Below are positions 34,565-45,870 of a stretch of 64,000 nucleotides of DNA, piece after piece. The stretch is from Aquatica leii (taxonomy: Eukaryota; Arthropoda; Insecta; Coleoptera; Lampyridae): NCBI GenBank assembly GCA_035610365.1, contig CM069436.1, forward strand, positions 7,306,937 through 7,370,936, read 5' to 3'. Both the position numbers and the translations under genes were made by a program. The stretch's first letter is position 1. Every line of letters begins with the position of its first letter. The notes below the pieces were generated by a model that was not told the origin of the DNA, did no database searches, and worked only from the letters and a program-made list of their open reading frames with translations.

Positions 34565-36246
34565 TTACTTGGTGCTTGCTTTCCATTTATACCCTGAGGT
34601 ACAGCTCTCTCGTTTCAAAAACCAGCAGTACTCCCCCAACATGCTTGCATTCCACTTCCCTGAAAATTTCTTCTCCAGCTTAGCGATGTCTTGATGGAAC
34701 CGTTCCCCGTGTTCATCCGAGACTGCTCCTAAATTTTCAGGGAAAAAGTTCAGATGCTAGTGAAGGAAGTGAACTTTAAGAGACATGTTACATCCTATGT
34801 CCTTGTACGCTAAAAGCAGTTCCTCGACGTAAGCGACATAATCTTCACTTTTGTGGTTACTCAGGAAGTTCTTACAAACGTTTTGAAATGCAAGCCAAGC
34901 TCGTTTTTCTTTTCGATTTTGGTGTTCAATAAACGTCGAATCTGGGAAGAGTTGTCTAATCTGGGGACCAACAAAAACGCCTTCTTTGATTTTAGCTTCC
35001 CTAAGACGAGGAAATTTAGTTTTCAAAAATTGAAATGCGCCACCTGTCTTGTCCACTGCTTTCACAAACTGCTTGATCAATCCAAATTTGATGTGTAAAG
35101 GTGATAAGTAAATATTTTCCTTCGGAACCAAAGAATTGTGGGCGACATTTTTCTGACTAGGTATAAGATTTTCTCGCAGAGGCCGGTCTCGTACGATGTA
35201 ATGTTTATCTCGGGCTCGGTTATCCCATTCACAAAGGAAGCAGCAATATTTTGTGAATCTTGATTCCAGGCCCGTGAGTAGAGCAACAACTTTTAAGTCA
35301 GCGCAAAGTTTCCACTTATAATCATAATAACTAATTTTATCAAGGATTCTGAAGATGTTTTCGTACGTTTCCTTCATATCAACAGAGTATGCAAATGGAA
35401 CTGATGGGAAGTCATTTCCATTTGCCAACAGGACAACTTTTAAGCTTGTTTTTGATGAGTCTATAAACAGTCTCTATTTGTCTGGGTCACATGGCGTCTG
35501 TAGCTCTGTCATCAATAAATTTGCATTAGGGCAGAACACTAAACCTTTATCTTCTGAGAAAAGACATATCAGAGTTGCTTGTCTGGTCCTGTAAGAAGAT
35601 ATTTTTACCCCCTTTTCTAAGAGATTCCACTGTTGAAGTCGCAATCCTAGGAGCTGAGATTTAGTCTTGGGTAACTGCAAATCCCTGACAAGATCATTTA
35701 ATTCCGATTGAGTGAGGAGGTGAGGTTGCCGAAAAACTAAATCTGCGGAATACTCTTCATCATCATTGAACGTATCATTCAAAGCCCCAGGTTGTGGCTC
35801 AGAGTCTTTTAAATCAATTTCCGGCTCTAGAGTATAAGTGTTTGGGGGATCTGGGATTGGCAAAGTATCGTTATGAGGAACAGGTCTTAGAGCTGACGGA
35901 ATATTGGGATACTGAGTTGCATGCTTACTTTTGCTCGAAAATCCGACGGTGGAAGTCATACAAAAGTAACAATCTGTAAGATGACATCGAGGTTCACGCC
36001 AAACCATGGACACAGCAAATGGCATTAATTTACGGGTACCTTTGAGCCATTTGGTCTAACTACTGTAACAAGTCGTACAGCAAACTGATGGATCCCAAGT
36101 CTTGTCCTGGTCGCCAACTTGACAATCAAAGTACAATTTATAAGCTGTTTTAACAAGCGGAGAAAGGGGTTTTCGTTGCGCTTTAAAGTTAATTCCCCGC
36201 AGACATAGCAGAAGCTATCGGGATGATTTTTACACTCGCGTGGCAT
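34565..36246 (-). pseudogene. Transposon-encoded protein of unknown function (about 560 codons)
   Basis: ATG at 36246 gives PRECKNHPDSFCYVCGELTL (Cys-x2-Cys), then a frameshift near 36160 leads into DQDKTWDPSVCCTTCYSS, a second Cys cluster. From 36025 one frame runs to the stop at 34565: WREPRCHLTDCYFCMT, an acidic/proline linker (PHNDTLPIPDPPNTYTLEPE), LTQSELNDLVRDLQLPK, LLANGNDFPSVPFAYSVDMK, KLCADLKVVALLTGLES, YCCFLCEWDNRARDKHYI, GLIKQFVKAVDKTGGAFQFL, NLGAVSDEHGERFHQDIAKL and KWNASMLGEYCWFLKRE. Only two in-frame stops (TAG at 35471-35473 and 34757-34759) and the one frameshift break it. I recall similar uncharacterised proteins in aphids, spiders and beetles, but not their function. N-terminal Cys pairs suggest zinc binding. 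It is the only candidate transposase of this element. Confidence 0.75.
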
Positions 36247-36673
36247 AATTTAACAGTAATTCAACGCCCGGCATTAACCACAAATCACACTTAGTCACTT
36301 GAAAAAATCCGGAGTAAAAGTAGTTTTACTGTTTTACACAAATGAACAAAAATGAACACAAAATCCAGCACGTTTAAAACGTCGACAAGTTAACTCTGCA
36401 ACAACTATAGATGTACTAATCGAAGCAGTTAAGCAAACAATGTAATATACTATAATGAGAAGAGTAATGCAAGTTCAAGCCTGTCGAAAATTCCTGTTCA
36501 AACCTGCATGTGGTATTGAGATCTTATATATTTGTATTTTATTGTTGTTTCTATATACATTTTATAGCAAAACTTTTGCCATATACTTTGGTATAAATTT
36601 TATTACCTGCTTTGGGATGTTTAACGGCTATAAGTTAAAATTCTAAAAAAAATGCAAAAGATAAAATAAAAAT

Positions 36674-36795
36674 GGGGTCCCCCCAAAATAGGTGGGTGAT
36701 GGGTAAAAACGGAGCTCATTTTTGGATTCAGGAGGTCATTTTACATAGGAATCGTTAGGAATGGTATCAGGGCCGATTTTCATGCAGAACCAGTG
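36674..36795 (-). repeat. Right terminal inverted repeat
   Basis: Partner of 34266-34395. The outermost bases read, on the minus strand, CACTGGTTCTGCATG, and the inner limit is the GGGGTCC run at 36674. Confidence 0.9.
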
Positions 36796-37261
36796 ATATT
36801 AGTGACATCAAACATATTAAATTTAGACTCGTTAGTAAAAAATTCTCTATGTTCATGTGTCAAAACTCTTAAGCAACTTTCACGATCCTTAGGCTCGACC
36901 TAAGAGAGAATTCTACAATTTGGTTAGTGAAACCTTAGTACATACAAAAATTCTACACGAATTTATGGCATAATGAAATATTTTGAAGCCTAAATGGTTG
37001 TAATGTATCCGTTTCTTTCTGATATATTACGACAGTGTTTCTCAAACTGTGGTCCGCGGAGCACATATAGTTTAAAACTAAAAATAGTTTGATTAAACAT
37101 GTATAACTGTGAGATAAAATAGTGCCCCGCGTTGAATTTCAAATTTCACAGGTGCTCCGTGACTGAAAAAGTTTGAGAAATATAAAATCTTAAACTTTCG
37201 CGGTTGTTATGTTTATGATTATAAGCGACTTTTGGCTTAGACCGCGTCGTAGTTAAACACC
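36796..37261. other. Flank with a duplicated piece of the palindrome
   Basis: 37216-37249 (GATTATAAGCGACTTTTGG and on to CCGCGTCGT) repeats 37387-37420 in the palindrome arm in direct orientation. A similar pair of CTCAAACTGTGGTCC-like strings flanks 37035. No gene. Confidence 0.5.
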
Positions 37262-38239
37262 AGGAAAGTCGTGTGGTGACCACACCAGTTTTTTATACTA
37301 TGTTTATAAAAGAAGCCATTGGATTAGGATCTATACTAAAGTAAAAACATATTGAATGTCGTCGTGCAGAGATTCTCAAACTTGATGATTATAAGCGATT
37401 TTTGGCTTAGACCGCGTCGTCTTTTCTTGAGAGCCAAAACAAGAAGTACAACTTGGCCTTTGCTGTAATGTTGTTCGTGAACCCAAACAAACTGACGTTT
37501 CGCAAGAGTGGTGGGATAAGGTCCGTTAATCACGATAATCGTTATGGGTATAAATATCGTTTTTTACACTTTTTCTTTCAGTGACATTTACCACTCTGCA
37601 GATGCAAGCTGCAATGTCTTGCGAAGCGTCAGTTTGTCTGGGTTCACGAACGACAATACGGCAAAGGCCAAGTTCTACTTCTTGTTTTGGCTCTCAAGAA
37701 GAGAAGACGCGGTCTAAGCCAAAAATCGCTTATAATCATCAAGTTTGAGAACCTCTGTACGACGGCATTCAAAAGATGTTTTTACTTTAGTATAGATCCT
37801 AATCCAATGGCTTCTTTTATAAACATAGTACACCTATCCCTCGATTTACACGGTAGATACGTTCCTGAGAAAAACGTGTAAATCGAAAATTAAAAATTTT
37901 CAAGTCAAAACCGTGTAAATCGAAAAGCTTGCAAAAAATGCATAATTTTGCTATTTAACAGTTGTGACTTTTTTTCAATATTTTTAGGTGTACACAGAAA
38001 TAAAAATAAAATGCATTGACAGGTTAATATATGTGATATATTACGGAAACACTGGTTTTTATTTGAGATGTGTACGCAGCGCACGTGTTCAATCACTGTA
38101 GCGTTTAGTAGAGTGCGATAAAAACAAAAAAAAAACTTATTTGAAAAACCGTGTAAAAGCGAAAACGTGTAAAACAAGTACCGTGTAAATCGAGGGATAG
38201 GTGTATAAAAAACTGGTGTGGTCACCACACGACTTTCCT
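37262..38239. repeat. Large palindrome (fold-back), arms about 245 bp
   Basis: Left arm 37262-37506 and right arm 37618-38239 are reverse complements at about 93-95% when the MITE at 37831-38203 is removed from the right arm. The spacer is 111 bp. Both arms carry the same frame running outward from the centre, including LALKKRRRGLSQKSLIIIKF and FVWVHEQ; I cannot assign it. The outermost 30 bp hold the self-complementary GTGTGGTGACCACAC that also occurs at 8443. Confidence 0.9.
37831..38203. mobile_element. 373-bp Tigger/pogo-type MITE inserted in the palindrome
   Basis: Starts CACCTATCCCTCGATTTACA and ends with the inverse TGTAAATCGAGGGATAGGTG, giving perfect inverted ends of about 22 bp followed by an imperfect CGGTA. 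TA lies on both sides (37829-37830, 38204-38205). Removing the element and one TA restores CATAGTATAAAAAACTGG, exactly the complement of the intact left arm. Further copies of the CCGTGTAAATCGA-type motif lie inside near 37870, 37912 and 38146. No coding capacity. Confidence 0.92.
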
Positions 38240-38676
38240 ATAAGGAATGATATGATGAAGGAATATCTATATATTTTTTTCAGGTTATATGTTGTCATAA
38301 AACCATTTTGAAGTATGAATATGTACACAATTAAATAAACTGTAAAAATAATTCGAATAATTTACATATGTACAAAAAAAATGGCGGATACACCCACTTC
38401 AGGTTTTTTTTATCAAACCCATCTTTTGACAAAGAGAATATAAAAAGCCAGCTCTACACCTAATTTCAAGTTACTAGGATTTTTGGTTCGAGAGTTATCG
38501 TGGGTACATTCAAAGATAATTTAAATAAGATGCAGCACTCCATATATAAACAAATCAAATATCTAATAAACTGTTAATGTTAGAAATTTTTTTATTGGAA
38601 TAAATTATTACGAAGAATTAACTCTATAAGAAACTGTAAAAATAATTCAAATAATTTACATACGTACAAAATTATA

Positions 38677-39415
38677 CAGGGTGTCCCACGAGGTACTGTA
38701 CATACTGAAATGGTATGTTCCTTAGGTCAATTTAAGTAGAAAACGTCCTATAAACACAGGTCCAGTTTGCTATAGTTACACAGATACAAGCGTTCAAAGT
38801 TTATAACTGGTCACACATTTTTTGAAAATTAATGTTTCTTAGTCAACTGAGAAACAAAAGCCGAACAATATGTCATTTATTGCTTTCTTTTCTACTAATG
38901 TCACAGTCGATTTTATTAAATGAAGTGTAATTTAAATGCAAAATGGCTTCTCATTTTTCTAACGAAGAGAATGCTGATATCATTTAGATTTATGGATTTT
39001 GTGATGGAAATGCGAGATCTGCCGTTAGGGAATATGAACGAAGATTTCCCAACAGGAGGGTGCCAAATCACCAAACCTTTTCTTCTGTGTGTACGGACTC
39101 ATGGTTCATTTCCATCAGTTTCAACAAGATCTGACCGTCCTGTGCAGTTAAATGTGAATGAGCAGGAAAACATTCTACAGATGGTTGATCGGAGTCCAGG
39201 GTTGAGTACTAGAAGAATTTCTTCTCGAACGGGACTCCCCCGTATGTCAGTATGGCGAACATTACGTGATGGGCTTTTGTATCCCTATCACATACAACAG
39301 GTTCAGCATCTGGAACCTGGAGATTTTGCTGCCCGGTTGAATTTCTGCCACTGGCTACAGGTAAATCCACAATTAGTTCGATTCATTTTATTTAGCGACG
39401 AGGCGTAATTTACTA
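38677..39415 (+). mobile_element. Mariner-like transposon, 3' truncated
   Basis: Begins right after TA (38675-38676) with CAGGGTGTCCCACGAGGTAC, a typical mariner inverted terminal repeat. The transposase frame follows and stops matching the family at about 39430. No inverse copy of the terminal repeat is found up to 39882, so the right two thirds are missing. Confidence 0.85.
38943..39413 (+). pseudogene. Mariner-like transposase, N-terminal part
   Basis: ATG at 38943: MASHFSNEENADII, a stop, then [20 protein letters not shown] and [13 protein letters not shown], the first HTH (DUF4817-type). After a frameshift near 39100 the frame reads NEQENILQMVDRSPGLSTRR, ISSRTGLPRMSVWRTLRDG (second HTH), DFAARLNFCHWL and FILFSDEA, the first catalytic Asp, directly followed by a stop. 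The conserved continuation FTRDGV is still readable at 39410-39428, then similarity ends, so the second and third Asp are absent. Confidence 0.88.
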
Positions 39416-39882
39416 GAGATGGAGTGCAGCTACTTAACTTCTTCGCCTATCTTACTGCGTAATTTCATAGCGAGGCAGCCATCGAAGACAGATTAACGTT
39501 GTATTAAAAGACTGTCATCACGCCCCATCCACAAGAATTACCATAACAAGTAGGCCCAAAAAACCAAGACCAGAAAGCAGGACCGACAAAAAGCTACAAT
39601 ATGAGTCGGGTAGAGAAATACGTGTATGTGGTTAGTTACGACTTGCCTCTCAGCATTACTTACTTTTTTGGGTTTGTAAACCTACACACCGCACGCTATA
39701 CGTGACAAAACTAAAATGGCACGACAGGAAATACTTATGCGAAGATGGAATACGCTTGCGCCGATTGTTAGTACGTAAATCAAATGAAAATTGTTCGAGG
39801 CCAAGCTATTTTACCTCGGTGCCGGCAAAGTTGCCTATCCTTCAGCCGAAATAATACCAAATTGCGAATTTACACGTTATAA
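39416..39882. other. GC-richer fragment of unknown origin
   Basis: About 470 bp with clearly more G/C than both flanks, no open frame that I recognise, lying between the truncated mariner and the next array unit. It may be part of another mobile element that replaced the mariner 3' end. Confidence 0.35.
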
Positions 39883-40740
39883 TACGTACAAAATTATATA
39901 AGAAAAACTGTTGAAAATGGCGGATACACCCCCTTCCGGTTTCTTTATCAAACCCATCTTTCGACAAAGAGAATATAAAAAGCCAGCTCTACACCAAATT
40001 TCAAGTTACTAGGACTTTTGGTTCGAGAGTTATCGTGGGTACATCGAAAGATAATTTAAATAAGATGCAGCACTCCGTATAGTATAAACAAGTCAAATGT
40101 CTAATAATGTTAGAAATTTTTTTATTGAATAAATTATTAGGAAGAATTAACTCTATAAGAAACTGTAAAAATAATTCAAATAATTTACATACGTACAAAA
40201 TTATATAAGAAAAACTGTTAAAAATGGCGGATACACCCACTTCCGGTTTCTTTATAAAACTCATCTTTTGATAGCGCCGAGAGAGTATAAAAAACCAGCT
40301 CCATACCAAAATTCAAGTTACTAGGACTTTTGGTTCGAGAGTTATCGTGGGTAAATCTAAAGATAATTTAAAAAAGATGCAGCACTCCGTATATAAACAA
40401 ATCAAATATCTAATAAACTGTTAATGTTAGAAATTTTTTGTTAGAATAAATTATTAGGAAGAATTAACTCTATAAGAATATGTAAAAATAATTTAAATAA
40501 TTTACATACGTACAAAATTATACAAGAAAAACTGGTAAAATGGCGGATACACCCACTTCCGGTTTCTTTATAAAACTCATCTTTTGATAGCACTGAGAGA
40601 ATATAAAAAGCCAGCTCCATACCAAAATTCAAGTTACTAGGACTTTTGGTTCGAGAGTTATCGTGTGTACATCCAAAGATAATTTAAATAAGATGCAGTA
40701 CTCCGTATATAAACAAGTCAAAATAATTTAGAAAAAATTG

Positions 40741-43700
40741 TTATTTTTTAACGTATCATGCTTTTCTTTCAAGATATGGAATTTTTTTCTAAAAAAAGGC
40801 AGGATTCGAACTAATGGAATTGACTTATAGGAAAGTAAAAACATGCGAAAATGTACGTCTTAGAATAGCTTTGATGTAAGCCTTAGATGAGCAGATATTT
40901 GTGTTGAGTCACCACGACTAGCTGAAATGTCGGTGCGTGGGCGTGGTTAAACATACTAATGGTAAAATAATTGCGTCTAAAACACCAATAGTGCATACAA
41001 ACTCGCTGTCCAAGAATTAGAAGCAAACCAAAGAACTATCAACGAGAGAATGAACAACTTTGTTATGTATATATTTTTCAACAAAATAACATTTTTGTTT
41101 CACAAGTAATAAGCCAAATTTCTACATAAGGTAAAAATTTGAGTAAACATTAACACTTGCATGTCGTTGCAAAACAATTTTAACTCTCGATAAGTGAGAC
41201 GTTTCTTAGCATGGTAACTTGTAAAACTTGTTACTATAGTGATAATACTTTCGACACTTTAAAAAAGTGTAAGCTTACATTCGACGATTTAATTGTAGAC
41301 ACCATTGCCTTGAATACAAATAAATTACTAAAATACTCAAACGGTACAAGTCAACGTAACGAATAATACACAATTTTGCAAGGAGCTGAAGGTTAAATTA
41401 TACACTCCACTAAAATTAAAATATCAATAATGATTTTCGTAGATAATAAAAATGTATAGAAAACTATAAATTAGTACAGAAGTTAGAAAAGTTGTCATTG
41501 GATTTAATGACAGCGAAAGTCAATGATCTATTGACAAGTGACGCTATCAAAATCCCAACTATAAAATAGGTTAGGAACACTGTCAGTATAATTGTGAAAA
41601 ACAACATTAGAACTAGCGGACAGCTGTTTCGTTTTTTAGGAACTCGTCAGCGCTAGGATACACCGATGTGTTTCCACAACCATACTGACAGACAACCGTA
41701 CTGTCGTGTAGACACTACCAACAAATTTAAAATGTTTTAGGAACTTTTCTACCTTCCGTACTAATTTATAGTTTTCTATATTATCATACGTAGTATTTGT
41801 ACCACAGGATGGCGTTCCAAACACATTTTGAAAAATGAAAATGTGGATAAATTAAACACAATTACAGATAGTCTTGCAGTAATTATGCGGCCTGAATCGA
41901 TACACTAGGTGTGAGACATAATAATATCACCCTAAATAGTTGAGTGTGTTAATATGACCTCGATGCTACGCATTAGCAACAAAAGCAATATAGCGTTCGG
42001 TAGCCATTTGCCTGGAAGCAATTGAGTACACAGAAAACGTCAAACAAGAAATGAGTTTGGGTGAAAGATTCCAATCCAACCGTGCATGTCAAATTGTACC
42101 GAAATAAGTAGTAACGACACGTAACAAAAGATTAATAAAAAATTTTCTTCTTCTTTACCTTAAAATGCAAAAAGAATTTGAGTTAGTTAGGAATAATAAT
42201 AATAGTTACATTATCATTAAAAAACTTGAGACACTAAACAGTTTTTCAAAACCTGGAAAAATATTATAGAGAGCTTAAATTTAAGCACACAATAAAAGAA
42301 AAACTTTACTTAAGTTTACATGAACGTGCGTTATCTAACGAAAAATTAAAAGTTGGCATGGTTTTTTAAGGTTTAAAAAAAAATTGCCATATTAACGCCA
42401 AGAAAATACCTGAATATTCCAAGAAATTTTTCCCCAACAGTTCTGCTTCCTGTTATTTCAATTTCTATAGCTTATTTATAACTCAATTTTACATAGAGTT
42501 AATTCCGTTAGAATAGGATTCAGTTGATCAGAATGTTCAAGTGCAATCCCTGACTTCGTATATTGAACATAGATTTGAAAAAACAAACGGTTATTTTTAT
42601 TGACATAATTGTGATCTCTGATACTGTGGAAAAACGGATGTTTCCAAAATTTTGTTTTTTTCGTATTTCGATTTTGAGCTATTTTTCAGTATTTGGATTA
42701 AAACTTAACAAACACATTGCAAATAAATCATCTATGACTTTAATTCTCAAAAAACTGTGTCTTCAAGTTGCTATATGTACAAAATTTGGCTTAACCTTAA
42801 TTTAACAACTTGATTTTAAAAAGAGACTAAAATAAGAAGATATTATAGCCCACTGAATTTATACATTCAGTCATGTAATTCTAATTTGTTAATATGTTAG
42901 AACTTATGGCAATACTAAAAGACCAACTTTGTAGCTTTGAAAAGTCTGTACGTACTTCAAAAATTTACAAAACACGAGATGTGATTTTTGTTTAACATTT
43001 TCTCTACAAATTTTTTTGAGTAGATTAAATTTGCTCTTCAAAAATTTAGTTTTTACAAAATGTCAAAAATTTTTGGTTTGGTCAAATATCGAGAAGAGTA
43101 AAATTGGTTTTTTGTGCAAAGAAATTATCATTGAAGAATATACCAAGTTCCAACAAAAACCCTCTCTCTCTCTCTCTTTCTATCTCTCTCTCTTAGACAA
43201 AATTATAGTAACTGGTACGAAAACCAATTGTTTGTTCCAGAGAATTTTGCTATTGGAGGACCCACATTATCTTGCTATGTGAGGACAGACATTATCCAGG
43301 TGGTCTTCCAAATGCTAAAGAAATGGAAGAATATGAGATAACGTATCGCAGGGTGCTCATGTTGATTTGAATGAATATTAAACGAAACTTATTCCTTATT
43401 ACAATGTGGTGCACACGCTGCTCAACAGAAAATTTAACCTTGGGCCGTTCCCCACCATTTCGTCTGACTCTCATACAATCATCATGCATTCACAAACAGA
43501 ATCAATCAGTAGTCATAATTGAATACTACTATATACCATTCCAGATTCCAGTGCAGTTGCAACCTACGCCACTCCAAACGTTGATATCGATGTTGACCAA
43601 TGATAGCACAAAAGACAAAACTACTAGTTAACCTTTACTGACCTATGCAATTATGACACAATGTTGTTTAAAAGGTCTGCCATCATGTGAACAAAAAATT

Positions 43701-43930
43701 GAAAGTGACGTCGCAACAAACAAATTTAAAAAATGTTTCTGTTTGTCAAACCGTTAAAAAACACTATAGGTGATTTTTTAAATTAAAGAGACAACTAAAT
43801 TTTTTGCAGAACACACCGTATAAACTGTGAAGACACGATATTTTATTTCCTTATCTAAGACAAACCTTTGGTACCTAGAAAATTCTAGTCAACTTCTGCT
43901 GACCTATGTAACTATCATGCAATTCTAATA
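40741..43930. other. 3.2-kb stretch; mostly nothing recognised
   Basis: 40797-40816 carries the third GGCAGGATTCGAA tRNA-like motif at the tail of the repeat family. 41636-41824 on the minus strand has a 62-codon frame (NYKLVRKVEKFLKHFKF) with protein-like composition that I cannot assign. The remainder is AT-rich without structure visible to me. Confidence 0.4.
43162..43193. repeat. CT microsatellite
   Basis: An imperfect (CT)n run of about 32 bp with two interruptions. Confidence 0.9.
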
Positions 43931-45870
43931 AATTACGTTTACGCCTGCCCCAATATCGAAAAAGACCACTTCTTAGACATTATAAATGAGTGGGAAGCAA
44001 AGATAAAAACAGAAAGGAACAGGTCATGCTTGCAATTACGTTTACGCCTCTTTCAATATAGAGAAAGACTACTTCTTAGACATTATAAACGAGTGGGAAA
44101 CGAAGATAAAAGATATAAAGGAGCCGTATTGGCAAAAGACGTAAACTCCAAGGATGTCATTTGAGAATCAATCTTTCTGAATTGAACGAGATAGAGGAAT
44201 TAGCAGCGTTTTTCGGACTTGCCGTGGCAAACCAAGTACGTGCAGCAACTTTTGTAAGAAGAAATCAGCAGAGTACTTTGAAAAAAGAAAGGGTGGAAAT
44301 CAGAGAAAAAAAAAGAAGTATTGGTGTACGGTAGACATAGCGAAAGTTAGGAGTGAACGCGTGAAAGCTAGAAGAAGAATGACAAAAATTATGGGAAAAA
44401 AAGAAAGGGGTACAAGGCAGAATACTAATAAGAAAAAGCATAGGAAGAAGAAAAGTACAAGGCTAAAAAAACCGAACTAAAAAAGGCAATAAAAAAAAGT
44501 AAAGAACAAAACTGGAAGAGCCTATTAACAGACTTTGAGAAGGATGCATGGGAAAATAGATACAAAATCGCGACAGAAAAGTTTGGTATGAAAATAAAAG
44601 TGAGTATGGGAGCAGAAGAAAGAGCGCATTTGGCAAAGGAACGGCAAAGCACGGTAAAATTGAGTGAAGAATGGTGCCGACTAACGAGGTACCGGTGGCA
44701 ACGAGAGAGGAGCTATAATGGCGCAAAACGCATGAAAAGTGAGAAAACCTCAAACTCGAATGCATCAACAAATTTCTTGGAAGCGGTTCCTTTTCGAAAG
44801 GCGCTAGTCCCTAAACCTACTAAGCCGAACAGAGGCGAATAATGGTAGGTGAAAAAATAAAGAATTGGATAGAGACGAGGCATAAGTTAAACCAAAACCA
44901 ATTCGGTTTTAAGAAAGGCAAGTCACCTTGAACGCCATTGAAGGCATTGAACACTGTAGATGAGATAAGAAAAGTAGGGCGCCAAAACAGAGGATGTTGC
45001 ATCCTGGTGACGCTTGACGTTCAGAACACGTTCAAGATCGTGCCATAGTCGGGCATCGTCAGGGCTATGGAAGACAAAGATGCACTGGCGTACTTGCTAA
45101 ACATAGTAAAAGAATACCTCAAGGAGATGAGGCTGTACCTCGGGGCAAGTAAAAAAATATAACTCACGAAGGGGGTCTCGCGGGAGTCGGTCTTAGGACC
45201 AATTCTGTAAAACCTCTACTACGACGAATTACTGGAGCTGGCAATGCGGGATGGTGTCACGTTGTTGGGATACGCCGGCGATCTAACGGTAGTAATCGAG
45301 AGTAAAATCGCAGATCTAGTAAGAGGACAAAAGAGGGAATTTACAAGAAACTTTTTTCTCCTAATATTACATTACTAACTTAGTGTATTGAATCTTCACG
45401 TAGGAGATCATATGATGTTTGTCTGTGTAGATGCTTTGCTGTAATTTATTGTATTTCCACAGTAATTTTACAATTTTGACCAGTTTAATCAGCTCATTTT
45501 GAACTCATTTTTTATTAGCAATGATGAAGTACGCACAATACCGTCATGAAACGTCGCCGTTTAAAAAACAAACCCAGTTGTGAGTTTTTGTTTTTCCTAC
45601 CTGGAGGTTCAATACACTAAGTAAGGGATTTATAGAGTTGAGAGCTGATTGGAAGATCATGATCTGTGTTCGACCCCGGATAAAACTAAAATGGTAGCCT
45701 TGGTCGGACACAAACAAATGAAAAATTTTTCCATAAGAGTGGAAGGTTTGGACATCAAAAGTAAGAAAGCCTTAAAATACTTGGGCGTGTAGATTGGAGA
45801 ATAACTAAGACGTTTATGCGAGAAAATCCGTAAAGTGTTTGGTTTGACTCATGCCCAGCATGGAAGGACC
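43931..45870 (+). pseudogene. R1-type LINE ORF2, decayed
   Basis: Plus strand. Endonuclease pieces: NYVYACPNIEKDHFLD and a tandem duplicate of it 103 bp later, then a DVNSK block (normally GDxNAKS) and a VANQVRAATFVRRNQQS-like block near 44230. The linker KVRSERVKARRRMTKIMGKK follows. RT: KLNQNQFGFKKGKS, CCILVTLDVQNTF (first Asp present), SRESVLGPIL and LLGYAGDLTVVI, where the catalytic YADD reads YAGD. A MITE sits at 45379-45621, after which DKTKMVALVGHKQMKNFSIR and KKALKYLGV follow. Many stops. Clade call R1 rests on the overall order and the GYADDL-type motif context; a related clade is possible. Confidence 0.8.
45379..45621. mobile_element. 243-bp MITE inside the R1-type LINE, TAA target duplication
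   Basis: Left end CTTAGTGTATTGAATCTTC, right end the inverse of CTTAGTGTATTGAACCTCC; about 27 bp match with few differences. TAA stands on both sides (45376-45378 and 45622-45624). A 3-bp TAA target is the signature of PIF/Harbinger elements. No coding capacity. Confidence 0.8.

Larger units (their letters stand above)
34266..36795 (-). mobile_element. 2.5-kb DNA transposon with 120-130-bp terminal inverted repeats, unfamiliar protein
   Basis: Both ends carry long inverted repeats starting CACTGGT-CTGCA on each strand, with a single long protein frame between them on the minus strand. The flanking bases are ATT on the left and ATATT on the right, so a 2-3-bp target duplication is possible but not certain; similarity may extend about 5 bp further out (TAATTATCACTGG against TAATATCACTGG). 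The CACTG start recalls CMC-type transposons, which is only a hint. The internal protein shows no DDE or tyrosine-recombinase signature that I can name. An A/T simple repeat lies at 34446-34482. Confidence 0.85.
38240..40740. repeat. Tandem array of about 305-bp units, interrupted
   Basis: The motif ACATACGTACAAAATTATA or a close variant begins units at about 38366, 38661, 39883, 40190 and 40507; adjacent units are 295, 307 and 317 bp apart. Each unit holds AAAATGGCGGATACACCC, ACTTCCGGTTTCTTTAT, GGTTCGAGAGTTATCG and GCAGCACTCCGTATATAAAC. A mariner fragment and unrelated DNA (38677-39882) interrupt the second unit. Single or partial units also lie at 8790-8871, 9355-9420 and 10160-10220. Confidence 0.85.

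Noticed and set aside
44425..44771. Minus-strand Phe/Ser-rich frames of 75-102 codons
   Set aside because: They lie opposite the R1-type linker, and their hydrophobic look comes from the complement of Lys/Glu codons.
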